A stretch of DNA of 64,000 nucleotides from Climacteris rufus (Eukaryota; Chordata; Aves; Passeriformes; Climacteridae), in the NCBI GenBank assembly GCA_013398175.1, contig VZRZ01006835.1:62001-126000 (forward strand). Reading direction: 5' to 3'. The notes under the pieces are model-generated. The model made no database searches, was not told where the DNA came from, and was given only the letters and a program-made list of their open reading frames with translations. Positions within the stretch are counted from its first letter, which is position 1; every line of letters begins with the position of its first letter. Positions 23,501 through 35,853 of the stretch are shown one piece after another. Made by a program: the position numbers and the translations under genes.

Positions 23501-24907
23501 GCCACCAAGGGAGCTGCTCAGCACTGGAGCAGTGAGGCTGGAGGATGTGTTGCTCAGCCCCAGGGGTTGTCAGGCTGTGAGGGCAGGGTGAGTGTGGCAG
23601 CAGGTCAAGGTTTTTTGACTCATTTTGGGGCATCTCCCACCCATCAAGGGCTGGACACACAGGTTTGGGTGCCTTCCTTGGCCTGCCCCTTCAGGACTAT
23701 TTAAGCTCCAACCTGAAAAGCAAGTTAGACACCAAAATGCCTCTGCTGCATCAGGAGCCCAGGAACTGTGGGCAGGTTTGAAAACAAAAGGAGTCCCTGA
23801 GTGGCTTCAGGGGGTTTTGGATGTTTTAATCAAAACCTGTTCTGTTTACCTAATATTCCATGCCATGGAGAAGAGGGAGGTGTTTTTACACCTCCTGCCC
23901 TGCTGTGGTTGTGGTTTCACCTTCCTCGCTGTGCCAGGGCACTGCAGAGATCTCATCTCTCCCCCTGCCTGGCTGAGCTCCTCACCTGGGCTTGGCACAG
24001 GGACACGACTGCTGGAAAATCCCAGTCCTTCCAAGCACTGCCTGCAAAATGCTGCTCCCCCAGTCCCATCCTGGTGACAGTTACTCCTCTTGTCCTTTAT
24101 GAAATTTTAATTTCATTGCTTTGCCAAACAATCCTGCTGCAAAGGCTACAGATGAAAGTGAGGAAAAGAGGTTAATGCAATATGTGTTATCCCTGTCTAC
24201 AGGGATATTTGGGTTTCTCACTGCTTTCAAATTGGTGAAATAAATGCCACGAGCAAAGTTTACAAATGCAGAGTGAGTAATTTAGATATAAAATTACTCG
24301 GCCATGAAGTCAAGGTTCAAAGCTAAATCACAAAACCCAGGGAAGTCAAAACAAAGAAGACATTGTTTTCTGCAGGTAGGGAAATTTAGAAACAATTTAA
24401 TTCCCCCCTGGTCATCAAGAAGAAAAATCCACTTAGTATCACATGAGACTTTACTACATGGAAAAAGTGAGGAGGTGCTGCCTCCTCACTGCACATCCCA
24501 CTGGACATGACAGAGTTAAAGCACCTTCACAGGAGCATTTAGAAAACCTAATATATAAAAAATAATTATTTCAACAGAGACAAATATTTGAATACACTGT
24601 AATTACTATTGAATGCCTTAATTGTTTGGGGGTTTTTGCTGGAAATGTAATAATTTTGACAAATGATCATGCTCAGGTAGAACAAAAACAACGCGACTGA
24701 AAAGAAATGGGAAGTGCCCACGGAGTTCTGTTGAAATGTCATCCAAAACTCTGGAGGAGGATGCGCTTAAACATCATCAGGAGTTGCATGTGTTCTAAAT
24801 GAAATCTTCCAATTGACATGCCCTTAAAAACCTGTAGGTTTTTCAGTGAAAAAAACAACCCAGGAGAGATTGACAAATTTCCTGTGTGGGCACCTCCCCA
24901 CGTGCCA

Positions 24908-25041
24908 CATCCACTTTGAATATTTCCAGGGATGATGATTCCACCACTTTCCTGGACAGCCTGTTCCAGTGCCTGACCACCTCTTATGGGAAGAAATTTT
25001 TCCTATTGTCCCCTGGCACAACTTCTAAACCTGCTGCTTGT
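24908..25041 (-). mobile_element. CR1 fragment, older diverged copy
   Basis: The diagnostic order is seen on the reverse strand: CCAGGGATGATGATTCCACC, 'CTGGACAGCCTGTTCCAGTG', 'CCTGACCACC' and 'GGGAAGAAATTTTTCCTA'. The tail is missing, so this is an internal piece of the 3' untranslated region. Confidence 0.85.
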
Positions 25042-28000
25042 ATGACTTGTTCACACTTACAGGGAACATGAAGTCTGAAGCTGTGGATACAGACAAATTT
25101 GATCACAGGATAATATTCTTTACACAAAAAAATACTGTTTTGCTGCATTTTATAGATGTAGTTTACAGAAATAACAAGTTTAAATACTGGTGTGAAAAAA
25201 TCTGCTTTATTTTAGGAGGAGTTTGTTCAGTTCTGGGCCCATAAAAATAAATGACACACTGAAGAAGTTTCTTGAATGTGAAGCTTCTGCACCAAAGATA
25301 TAATCTTTGGGTTATTAAATGCTGAATATAGTCTCATTTCATCTTTATTCTCTACATGGTTATTTTTATTCCACATAAATCGGGTTGGGGATATTGGCTG
25401 CAGTGATACAAGTCAAAATCAGGCAGTAATGGACACAAGAATGACAAAATTGCACGAATTGCAAATTGGAAGCTCTAGAATATCCAGAGTATTGTACATC
25501 TGTAGATGACATCATACCATGGTTTAGAGGAATAAAAAAGGTGTGGATTTCTCAGTAATCAGAAGGAATTGATGTTCCTGTGGGTGAATGGGTCTTGGCT
25601 GAGAGGGAGGTGCAGGAATGAGAAAATTACCAGCGAGGAGCTGCATGGGGGCTCCTCTGGCAGTGCTGCTGCAGATGGAGCAGCTGGTGTGGTCCTCAGC
25701 ATCACCTTTATCTGCAGCAAGAACTAAATCCCCCTCCCAGGCTCCCTGAGACAGCTGGTTTTGTGTGAGTGCTTGATAAAACTTGACCCTCTGATCCGCT
25801 GTACTCAGCCGACGTTTATCAACCTGTGTTTCCACTGTTTGAATTTCAGCTTTTTGTAATGCTTTGCCAATATAGGGGTTTTTTTTTAAGATAGAACTGC
25901 TAAGCCCAGCGTTTTGTTAGTGTCACATCCAAGGTTTTAAGCAGCAAAGCTGTTCGAGAAGGCAGCTCCCAAGGAAATTTAAATACTTGCTTGAATAGTA
26001 TTCTCCATCCCTTCTTTTATCTACGAACAAATATAGACACATGCAGGGAGAGATTTGCAAGTTGCCAGTTTTCATGACTTTATTGCAAGTCTCATAATCG
26101 TTGACATTTTTCTTCTGTGAAAAATCTGGTGCTTTGTTTATGTTTGGTTTTTTGTTTGTTTCTAACATTTCTGGTTAAAAGAAGTGCTGTCTGAAGGGCG
26201 AAACAAAAATCTCAGGAGCTGATATGAACAAACCCAGTGTGTTTGATTTTTTACATCTTGTTTTCTAAGCCCCTTTCAGGACTTCTGGGGACCCTCTCTC
26301 ATTGCAACCCCAGCAGATTAGCAAGACAATGTTAATCGGTCTCTCAACACTCACAACAACACATAAAACTTCAGTCTCTTCCATATGTTTGGTGGGAAAC
26401 AAACCAAGCTCCGTTGCCTTCTGACAGTTTCAGTTCATTCAAAGCCCAGAAAAGCCTGTGATTTGTTAAATTCCATTCAGGAAGGGTTTTCTTCCACCTT
26501 TGACACTGAGGAGACGGAACATCCTGTTTGCACCAGCAGCTGCTTGTTAAACAGAACAACTCCTGATTGGTATTTGAATATCAGGGAAAAGCCAAACAAG
26601 CCTCTCACCGGTGGTGGCATCTCACCTTTGTGGTGTGTGACATCTCCATGGGCTCAGAACCTGTGCTTACAGGTGGGGAACGAAGTGTTGAGGATTTGGG
26701 TGACCCACCCAAGATCCTGGAGCTCATTTTGGGTGCAGAGGGAACCAGTCCTGTACCCCCTCCAAGACCCTGCACGCGAGCACAGATGGGCACCGCTCCT
26801 CCAGGGCCAGCTCACAGCAGCTGGATGGCTGATCCTGCTGCTGGCACACGGAACTCCTGTTGTTCTCTTCCCCCTCGTCTAAATAAAGCAGCTATTGTTT
26901 CTGGAGTATAACACTTGCACAATCAGCCATGGAGGCGACAAATAAATGATTACCCAACAGAAAGGAGAAAGCAGCAGCTGTGAGGCCGGGTGTCACCGCG
27001 CCATGTCCGCCTTTGGAAAGGTTCCTTGGGTTCTTGGCAAGTTTAAATGGAGTTTCTCTTGCAGGAGCTGGATTTGCTGGTTTGGCGCCGCGCCTGCCGT
27101 ATTTCTCAAAGTTTGACATTGTTCCTGGCCTGGCAGTTTGCAGCTCTCCAGGGAATTGAGCATCTCAATATCCAGAATATTTCTGTAAACAACAACAGCC
27201 CAGCCCTGAAGTTTGGATTCTGATTTTCTGGAGAGTCGTGGGCTCTTTCAGCTCAGGGCACTGCCCAAAGCAGCAGGACCCATCCCAGCTGCTTCAGCCT
27301 CTGCTCCAACTCCATTTTCCCATCATAATCATAAACATAACCGTGAATTCATATTAATTTGGGTTTTTTTCTCTTAGGGTGAGTGGTATTTTGTTTATTA
27401 TAATATTTATTAGTCTATATAATACAGCTGGGGTGAATAGGCAAGTTTTTAGGGATGGGATTACTTCTTCAGCTGGACAGTGTTCTTGGAGCTCTCCTGA
27501 GATTTTACCCAAAGAGGAAAATACTGTTTATTTTCTAAATGACCCTGGCAGTATTTTAGAGAGAGGAAACACTGAGACTTTTCATTTTTAAAATGTGGCC
27601 AAGTTCTAGTGAACTTCATCTCTCTACTCTGATACATTATCTGTGGTTTAGAGCTGAAGAAACTGAGGCAAAAAAGTCCTTTCCAAAGGACTGATTAAAA
27701 CAAATCTCAGAAAGACACAACAAAACACAACAGCTCTTCTTTCCCTACTCCGCTCAGACATATCTTGGATACATAAACTGGAGTTTTTTAGCAGCAGGTG
27801 GTTTCTCCAAGGAGAACATGGACATCTGTCCTTGCAGACTGGTCTGGAATTCATGTCCTTTTTCTGCTCAGATATGAGTTTTTAAATGGAGGAGGAGTGT
27901 AATGAGACATTACAACATTTATTGCTGTGTTGCTGGATTCAAAGCATATCCTTGTTTTTAAAGACATTGTTGAAGAAAAGAAAATTGACATTTTAATTGA

Positions 28001-28764
28001 AGTGGTTTAAAGTCCAACTTTGAAAGAAGCTTCTGCACCATAAAGGAGATGTCAATGAAAAATTTTAATTATTATAAAGCTGCCCTTGCCCCACAGAGCT
28101 CCACTTCTTGATGGCATTTTCATTTCCAAAAAGGTCAGATTTGTAAAGAAAAACCAATAAGCTGAAAAAAAATGACCAGCTTTATTGCTGAGCATGTTTT
28201 CCTCTGGAACTCTAGTGCCATTTATTGGTCTGATGGCTTTCTTTTGCATCTGGGAAGCTCTGAAAGGAGCTCTTTGCCAGTTACACATAAACCATTCACA
28301 GCCCAGAGAGACCAGCTCGTTAGTAATTACTGTAATGGGTTCTTCTCAGTGTTTCTTGAAAGGTGATTGAGCCCCTAATGCAGACACCAGATATTTTTTT
28401 CTTCACTTAATGGTGTGGCAAATTATTCCTGCGAGGGGGCTCATTGAATACCTCCTTTGAAACAAGTTAAAGACCACAAAGGAAAGGAAAAGCTGTAGGT
28501 CTCTTCTTAGCAATAACAGGAGAAAATATTTATGGAGTGGTTCAGATTGAGATCTTCCCAGTGTTTCTGTGAGGCTGTGCCTGTCAACAGCGTCTGGCAC
28601 AAGCACACGGATGGGGCAGATGGCTCAGGGTGGATTTTCCAGCTGCAAAGATGCAAGACAGCCTGGGCTCTGTTTAGTCAGAGCTTCTGCTTTGTCATCC
28701 CAATGCCCGTGGGCTTCGCAGCTTTGCAGATCAGCTTCTCGTCTGAGTGGAAGTGAAAGGTGTG
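25042..28764. other. Non-coding stretch (inferred intron)
   Basis: No exon or recognised repeat. A compact CpG cluster lies at 26985-27105 (GTGTCACCGCGCCATGTCCG, TTGGCGCCGCGCCTGCCG). The 165-codon frame at 26385-26882 shows no family resemblance. Confidence 0.5.
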
Positions 28765-29008
28765 ACACCAGTGCAAGGCTGGCTTGACAGAGGGGAACAG
28801 GCTGGATATAGGGAAAAATTCTTCACTGAAAGGGTGGAAAGCATTCGAACAGGCCCCCCAGGGAGGTGGTGGTGGCCAAAAGCCAAGCAGAGATGGCACT
28901 TTGGGATGTGGGTTAGTGGGCACAGAGGTATTTGATTGAAGGTTGGACATGATGATCTTGGAGGTCTTTTCCAACTTAAATGATTCCATGATTCTATGAG
29001 TCCATGAG
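28765..29008 (+). mobile_element. CR1 3' end with tail
   Basis: It contains 'GGATATAGGGAAAAATTCTT', 'CAGGGAGGTGGTGGTGG', 'GGTTGGACATGATGATCTTG' and 'GAGGTCTTTTCCAACTTAAA', and ends in a tail of about three decayed units (ATTCCATGATTCTATGAG). It is a sense-oriented, old-type CR1. Confidence 0.92.
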
Positions 29009-29749
29009 CTTGGCTTTTACAAAGGGAGATTTCTTCCACTGCTAAGTGAATAAATTAATTGATGTGTCCAAATGCAATTAGCAAATGCTACAGTGGGAAA
29101 GGCGTCCTAATCAGAATCATTAATCAGGCAAAAATGAACTGTTGCATGTCTTGTGTGTCCTTTTTTTATTTTTTTGATCCAGCAAAATACACATCAGCCA
29201 ACCTCAGTAATGTAAATAAGGCCAGGCTTTATTTATAATTCAGCCCTATAAATATCTTATTTTTACATATTGCATGTGTCTACATGTCATAACCCAAAGT
29301 GCCTTGAATTTCCAAGGCTGCAGGGCTGGTTGTGTATTGGTCCCAAAGACAGGATTTGGAGCTTTCACAGGAACTTTCTTGATGTCTCCCAAAACCTGTG
29401 CAGAGAGGAGCAGGGGGGATGAGAGAGTATTTGAGAACTGTCTGTGATTCAGAAAAAGCAGAACATGCTGCTGCTCTGCGTGCAGTCAGTCTCTCTGTGT
29501 TTTCAATGCCCCAAACCTGTGGGTTGTCCAGGCACCAGGAGGGGAATCTTCCCTTTTCATCTCCCCAGAGGGAAGGAGAGCATCCTCATGGAGAGTGGGA
29601 TCATCATTCATGGGGCTGAAGTCACACAGAAGGTTGTAACTGGATTATTAAAAAAGAACTCAAGAAACGTAGTCAATCATTTGAGAAAATTGGCTTTAAC
29701 TGGTCTTCAAAGAGAGGTTTCACCTGGGCCTTATAAGTCAAACAACTCA

Positions 29750-30140
29750 GTTGGGGTTGTCCATCCTGGAGAAAAGAGGGCTCTGGGGAGACCTTAGAGC
29801 CCTTTCAGTGCCTAAAGGGCCTTGAAGAGAGCTGGAGTGGGACTTTGGAAAAGGGCCTGGAGGGACAGGACAAGGGGGAATGGCTTCCCACAGACAGAAG
29901 GCAGGGTTAGATGGGATATTGGGAAGGAATTGTTCCCTGGGAGGGTGGGGAGGCCCTGGCACAGGGTGCCCAGAGAAGCTGGGGCTGCCCCATCCCTGGA
30001 AGTGTCCAAGGCCGGGTTGGACGGAGCTTGGAGCAACCTGGGGTAGTGGAAGGTGTCCCTGCCCATGGCAGGGGGGATAGAATGAGATGATCTTTCTTTA
30101 AGATCTCTTCCAACTCAAATCATTCCATGATTCCACAATG
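29750..30140 (+). mobile_element. CR1 3' end, one of the two longest copies in the window
   Basis: About 390 bp of CR1: 'GAGAAAAGAGGGCTCTGGGG', 'TTGGGAAGGAATTGTTCCCT', 'CCCTGGCACAGGGTGCCCAG', 'GTGTCCAAGGCCGGGTTGGA', 'TGCCCATGGCAGG', 'GAGATGATCTTTCTTTAAGA', then tail ATTCCATGATTCC. Several frames on both strands here (for example 29812-30066 minus) are read-throughs of the repeat and not genes. Confidence 0.95.
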
Positions 30141-32757
30141 TGAGCGACACAGGACACTCGGGAACCCCACGTGTAACCAAGCCCTGAGTCCAGCTCTGGA
30201 GTGGTGATGCAGAAAACACAGGGAGAGCTTGGACCAGGAATGCCTGAAATGCTTTGAATATTTTCTTTTTCCTCACTGCAACAACAACCCCTGTGGATGT
30301 TACTGGAGAAGCTCTTTGGTAACATTAAATGCTGATGAATTGCACCACTTGCCCACACACATCCCAGTCTTCACAGGCACTCCAAGGGTCTTGTTATCCA
30401 GTGAGGTTTCCCTGGCAGCCCGGAGCTCTGCTCCGTGGGGATGGATTTTCAAAGGATCCATCCACGCAGTGCAGCTTCCTGACTTTTTTCTCCATGGGAG
30501 CAGATCTCCAGTGGCGAGTGCTGACTGCTCACACAGGAGTCAGACTGAAACATCTTCTCTCTTTCCATGTAGCAGAGTCAGCCAACGAGCCCAGGAATCC
30601 TTATGCAGCCTCCCTTGATAAAATTATGATCGTGTCCGTCCTCTTTCATTTACTCACCCCCGCTGCCGAGAATTAATTTTAGACTCTGCTGGCTTTTGTC
30701 AGTAGATCTCAGGATATATTATCTATGCTTTATTTTATTTTGTGCTCATCTGGGCAGTAGCTGGAGTGTATAAAATGGGGTCTCCTGGAACAACTTTATT
30801 GCTTCAGCCTCTTCCTTGAATGAGTTTTTGGAGCAAGTATAATTTTTCCCTCGTCTCCGGCAGAAAGCAATTTCCTTTTTCCCTTGCACGTCCTTCAGGC
30901 TCTGGTGATTCTGCCCTGCAAAAAGCAACTTTGTTGATCCATTCTTGCTTCTGGGGGTGACAAATAGTCCTCACCTGAGCACCCCTGCACAGCACATCAT
31001 CTCTGGCAGCAGCAGACAGGACCCCCGCCCCAAAAAGAGATTATTTGCTCTTTTTTTTGGGTGAAGTCAAAGCTCTAACGGAGGATTGTTATGGTTTCTT
31101 CACCTCTTGAAATTGTCCCTTGCAGTGAGGAAATGATGAAATTGGAATGGGAAAAGCTGGGATGCTGACAGGACTTTGACAGCTGTAACTTTTATTTAGC
31201 TGGTTGTCTCACTTGCAGCTTTACTGATGTGTTATCAACCTCGAGCCAAGGGGAATGACACAGCAAGGATGAAGTGTTGACTTCATTTTCTTCTTCTTTT
31301 TTTTTTTTCATTTCAGTGGATCAAGAAGTATCTTTTAATCTCCACTGAACATATCTGTGTTTATATCTGAGGTCCATAATTTTTTTTCTTTTAGAAAGAA
31401 TCTTATGTTTTCACAAAGAACTCTCTGAGTTAGTGGAAGTGTTGCTCAGCAGAAGTGTTTGAGCTATAACGTTGTGAGACATGAAGGATTTGCCTCATTA
31501 TCCTTCTCCTTTAGATTTTTTTGTGGACAAAAGGCAGGATGTTTCTCTTGATTTAAATGAGAAATATCAAATTTCTTCCACTTATAAGAAGGGCCCTTTG
31601 GAAGTTGTGTTGCAGACTGACACAGTACGTCCAGAAAAACAGTGTTTGGTCTTTTCAGCTTCCTTTGTTTTCACTTTGTGTGTAGGCTGGAGGTTTGGAA
31701 ATGCCTCTTTTACTTTCATGAGGAGGACTCAGAGGATTTTATTTTCCAATACATTTTGCTTTGTGTTCATGGGAAAAGATTTGTTTTGCTAAGCAGGGTA
31801 TAAACACAGCACTATGGCAGATCCCTATAAAAATTGGTTCAAGTCAATACTGATCTGATTTTCCCACATTCTTACTGGAAAATATTTCTTCTGATTTCTC
31901 TGGCATCCCTCTAAACCTAAAGAATTACAAATGAGAGAAGCATTTGCCCCCCTGAGCTTCATGTGCCACATACTGCTCCAACAACACTAAACTTCCCAAA
32001 GAGTAAGAGAAGAGGTATTGGAGAATGTAGAGCTCTTCCTTCAGATAAGGAGGTAGGAATAACTTAGGATAATGTAATTTAGTTTGTTTTGAATTACTTT
32101 GAAAGAAGAAAGCCCAGGAGAAGTGCTCCATGTACCAGTTTCTGGTCACAGCCTATGTAAATCTGGAAAGTAGCCATCAGCTCGAGGAGGAGAACTCTGG
32201 AGTACATTTGTATTACTGAAAGCAGATGTGGGCTTAGGGCTCCAGCCAAAATTTCAGAGTAGGAAAAAAATGATCTGTCCTCAATTCTCCATCAGTCAGA
32301 AAGGAAGGGATGAATCAATACTGGTGCATTAGTGCTGGGAGATGGCTTTCAGCCCTGACGTGGCTGATAGAGATGCTCATTCAGCCTAGAAGTGATAGGA
32401 AAATCAAACTGTGCTGCCTGCGTGCAGCCGTGTGCCTGCTGCTCTCCTGTGTGGAAAACCCGCAGCTCCCTGGGCTCATAAGTGTAGGTTGGTGGGAGGA
32501 CATATGATTACAAAATGATTTTTTCATGCTGGCTTGGAAAAGTTTAGCTACACGTGGTTTCCACCACCCCTTTGTGCCACACTGCTCCCCAAGCCCCAGC
32601 AGAGCATCGGTCTGGGAACCTCCGGCCTCATGGGCCAGGACCCACGGGCAGGAGATGTTTGGCTCACACACAGGAGCCTGGGCTGGCTTCTGACAAACAG
32701 GGCAGCGGGATGCACACGAGTCCCACCCGGCAGTAAAACTGTTGCACAATCAAGATT
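30141..32757. other. Non-coding stretch (inferred intron)
   Basis: No exon or repeat was recognised. The part at about 30610-30740 (AAATTATGATCGTGTCCG, CGAGAATTAATTTTAGAC, AGATCTCAGGATATATTATC) has an enhancer-like composition. Confidence 0.5.
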
Positions 32758-32950
32758 GGCCCTGGCACAGGGTGCCCAGAGAAGCTGTGGCTGCCCCATC
32801 CCTGGAAGTGTCCAAGGCCAGGTTGGATGGGGCTTGGAGCAACCTGGGGTAGTGGAAGGTGTCCCTGCCCCTGGCAGAGGGTAGAATGAGATGATCTTTT
32901 AGATCTCTTCCAATCCAAACGATTCCATGATTCATTGTATGACTCTGTGA
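32758..32950 (+). mobile_element. CR1 3' end fragment with tail
   Basis: It starts abruptly at CCCTGGCACAGGGTGCCCAG and continues through 'GGAAGTGTCCAAGGCCAGGT', 'GGGGTAGTGGAAGGTGTCCC' and 'GATGATCTTTTAGATCTCTT' to a tail ATTCCATGATTCATTGTATG. It is very like the 29750-30140 copy, suggesting the same subfamily. Confidence 0.95.
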
Positions 32951-34033
32951 TTTATGGTGTGGTTTAAAACGGACCCTCCATCACAGCAAACCTCAAACGC
33001 ATCTTCTATTAGCAAGAGGTACATGAACACCCTGAGCATGGGGAATCCTCCCAATCCCCTCAGACCCCCTCCAAGGCATTGTCAGGCACAGATTTTATTG
33101 TTTTTAATAAAAAATACACCCTCTCAGTAAGGAGGATTCTGCTCTTTCCCTCCTGTGTTTTGGAGACATAACTGTGATTTGTTACAGCCCTTTTGTCTGA
33201 GGAAGATTTGCTCCTCAGCGAGTGGTTTCTGGCTAATCTTTACTACTTCAAATTTCGTGGTGAGATCTTCTTTAGACAGAACTAGGTCGAGTATATTTCA
33301 ATTGCCTCGTGTTCTTAAGATCAGTTTGTCAGAGAGTCCTAAATAACACATCGCTTTATTCATAAACAGCCTGAGCAAGCCAGGATTTGCAGCACGTTCA
33401 GCATGTGACAGTGATGTGTTACTCTGAGCTTATCAAAGGGCTCCACTGCCTGAGCCACCAGCACAAAGAAAATACACTGAAGAATTATTTGGGCTTCATT
33501 TATTTAATGAGCCGACAGTAAAACCGAAACCTCCAAACTCGCGATGGTTGAAAAGCAAATTGCAGCACAGATTTTTCAAATCTGTACAAGTCCAGAGCTT
33601 TTCATTGGGTGAAAAATAAATGTGGGCATTGGCTCATACATAAATTGCAGCTTCATAAAGTGTGTGAAATTGCTGGAGGATTTCTGTGAGCTGTGGAGGA
33701 GGTGATTTCTGATCTACAAGAATGGGAGCAGGGTCTCGTATAGAATACCTGGGGTTTGAACCCATGAAGGAGAATTTAGAAGATTAACAGTGATTCAAAA
33801 ACCAATAATCATGAAGAAAGAAAATGAGTAATATTTTAGTTTTAGGTCTTACTCACTCCTACTCCAGCTAATAAAAAGCCTATTTTTCTGTCTTCTATCC
33901 TTCATGTTGTCTGAAGTTCTGGGTGCCTGCACATTGGAAGGAGCAGGTCTCTGGGAGTCAAAAGACTGATTTAAATTTTTTTTCCTTCTCTTTGTTTTAG
34001 CCATAACCTGTTACTTGAGGTTAGAAACACAAT
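32951..34033. other. Intron just upstream of the exon, enhancer-like in its middle
   Basis: 33355-33660 retains CpGs in AT-rich sequence (ACATCGCTTTATTCATAAAC, GAGCCGACAGTAAAACCG, AACTCGCGATGGTTG), with a small hairpin at 33567-33585. No exon is visible. Confidence 0.5.
33567..33585. repeat. Short hairpin: 8-bp perfect arms, 3-base loop
   Basis: ACAGATTT-TTC-AAATCTGT. It is embedded in a CpG-retaining, enhancer-like block (33355-33660). Confidence 0.8.
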
Positions 34034-34150
34034 TACAGAATCCTAGAACAGTTTGGGCTGGAAGGGACCTTAAAGACCACCTCATTCCCACTGCCCCTGC
34101 CATGAGCAGGGACGCTTCCCACTGGACCAGGTTGTTCAGGGCCTCATCCA
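34034..34150 (-). mobile_element. CR1 3' end fragment just upstream of the exon
   Basis: ACAGAATCCTAGAACAGTTT, GGGCTGGAAGGGACCTTAAA, 'CTGCCATGAGCAGGGACG' and 'CCACTGGACCAGG' match the reverse complement of the CR1 3' end. It sits about 180 bp before the coding exon, antisense to the gene, inside the intron. Confidence 0.9.
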
Positions 34151-34329
34151 CCAGTCTTTATGATCCTTTTGCTGGTCCTCTCAGGAGAGTGCAAGAGAGG
34201 TAATGGGGACCAATTTCCAGCTACACTTTTCCAAAGCAGCTGACACTCATCTCAAACTGAAAAAATGATGTTGGCTCCCTTCAGTATGGTTTCATTTCTG
34301 ATTTTTGCTTTCCCTCTCTGTCTCCACAG

Positions 34330-34487
34330 CTGTTGAATCGCTGCATTCCCTGAATGACCAGATCTCCCATTTTATTGTCAACAAGTCAAAAACCCTGGAC
34401 GAGGATGAAGATGCCTTTTTGCCCAGCGAGAAGGAATCTCTGAAAAGTGCCATGATGCTGATGAGGCACCTCCTGATGGATGCACAG
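34330..34487 (+). CDS. Internal protein-coding exon of a long-intron gene (identity uncertain; possibly KAZN/kazrin-like upstream exon)
   Basis: This is the only convincing coding exon in the window. The acceptor is textbook: a CTGAT-type branch point with its A near 34301, a pyrimidine tract (GCTTTCCCTCTCTGTCTCC) and ACAG ending at 34329. The donor is CAG|GTAGGG at 34488. The exon is 158 nt. Two leading bases complete a split codon (phase 1 acceptor), then 52 full codons end in phase 0; the other two forward frames hit stops early. The peptide starts VESLHSLNDQISHF, has an acidic patch DEDEDAF in the middle, and ends MMLMRHLLMDAQ. It is polar and amphipathic with no cysteine, tryptophan or signal peptide, which suits a coiled-coil or helical scaffold segment. 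The gene is not firmly recognised. A kazrin-type (KAZN) upstream coiled-coil exon is a low-confidence guess, based on the helical C-terminal end and the giant introns. No neighbouring exon in a compatible phase was found. A minus-strand CR1 fragment lies about 180 bp upstream of the acceptor. Confidence 0.85.
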
Positions 34488-34738
34488 GTAGGGAATCAAT
34501 AAGCACCCATGTGTTGGGGATGTGAGGAAGGCACATTACACGGGCCTGGAGGAATATGTCATTTTTATGTGTAGTTTTAGGAGTGGAGAACATTAATTGC
34601 TGACGCTTCTATAAAACTGACTTTGGCTTCTGAATTCTGCAGCTGTGGGAAGGACATCTCAGTGCACAGAGTGTGCAGCTTGTGCTGGGGCTGAGCCTCA
34701 GATTTAGGGCTGAAAATGGCTCTTAATTTCAGGACAAA

Positions 34739-34798
34739 ATACAGCAATGTACCCATTGATGGGAATACAGCAATAACCCTATTGATGGGAATCCAGCG
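34739..34798 (+). repeat. 26-bp tandem duplication, 2.3 copies
   Basis: ATACAGCAATGTACCCATTG ATGGGA (34739-34764) is followed by ATACAGCAATAACCCTATTG ATGGGA (34765-34790) and a partial ATCCAGCG. It is in the intron about 250 bp after the exon donor. Confidence 0.85.
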
Positions 34799-35272
34799 TC
34801 AGCACTACCAAAAGAAAATCATCTTTCCACTAAGCATCTGTGCTGAATGCCAGTTTTAGAAGTGCCAGGCAACTGAGCTGTTGGTTTAGCCAAGCTCTAA
34901 AATGCCAGTTAAAAGTCATGAAACGATGTGCAGATGTTTCTTTGTGCCTTTGCTGCTTCAACAAAAAAATCTCTTTCTCTGTAGCTTTGCTGTGTTGCAG
35001 TGTTTCCTTCAGCCTACAAAAAACATCCTTTGAAATATTAATTGTATTTATCTTTTAATATTCCTTTTTGGTCTTTATTTGCAAAGCCTGGGTGGAAAAT
35101 GATAGCTTCTGTCAGAGGGTTCTTTTGAAACAGGGTGGTCTTCTCTTCCTTCTCCTCTGGCAAACCCCAAAATCAGACAAAGGAGGCCTGGGCCTGTCCC
35201 GGGCTCTTCTGAGCTCTCCAGGACTGGAGATGGTCTCTTTACTTCCATGTTCTCCCATGTGGAGTCTGCTGG

Positions 35273-35292
35273 TTATCTTATCTTATCTTATC
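35273..35292 (+). repeat. (TTATC)4 short microsatellite
   Basis: Four perfect TTATC units followed by TGC. Confidence 0.85.
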
Positions 35293-35724
35293 TGCTCCTC
35301 TGGCTTTCAAAACCTTTGGTCCTGATGACTTTGTCTGGGATCTTGCAGCATGTGGGAAGAGGCCTGGGGGTCCCTGATGTTAGTGACACACATATTTTAA
35401 TAGTGGGTATGTTTGCATGAGGCGTCAGTCCAGGCTGTGGAGGGCACAGGGAGCAGGTCCTTCCAGCTGTGCTCAGGATTTAATTTCCATGAGGATGGTG
35501 CTGATCCCACTTTGGCAAATCCTCAGCCAAGTCACCTCCGTTGACCCCAAACCACTGGAGCTGACACTGCTGCAGTGGCACGGAGAACACGAGGAGTTAG
35601 ACTGGGCTTTTGGACCTGCTCCCACATTGGAAGAGATTCTATAGATTCCCCTGCAGGTGGGAATAGAATGACAGGATCCCAGAATTCCATAGAATCCACA
35701 GAAATCCATATAATCCTCCTGAGT

Positions 35725-35853
35725 GAGACTCTGTACAAAAAGCTGAAATCCAGTGCTTGCCTCTTTTACTCCCCTCTCCTGCCACGGACCTGATTTTGAC
35801 CAGTGAATAATTTGAGGTGAGACCATCTAACCTGAAATTTTGGGCAGAAATTT
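35725..35853 (+). repeat. Copy A of a locally duplicated ~130-bp segment
   Basis: The segment runs from GAGACTCTGTACAAAA, through GACTCC-like 'ACTCCCCTCTCCTGCCACGG' and 'GATTTTGACCAGTGAATAAT', to 'CTGAAATTTTGGGCAGAAAT'. It aligns base for base with 36630-36760 with few indels. A CR1 fragment follows immediately. Confidence 0.85.

Larger units (their letters stand above)
16678..24907. other. Non-coding stretch with enhancer-like blocks
   Basis: It contains the 27-bp duplication, the two candidate enhancers and a 279-codon frame at 17806-18645 (discussed under findings). No transposon was recognised across these 8 kb, which is a long repeat-free interval. Confidence 0.5.
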
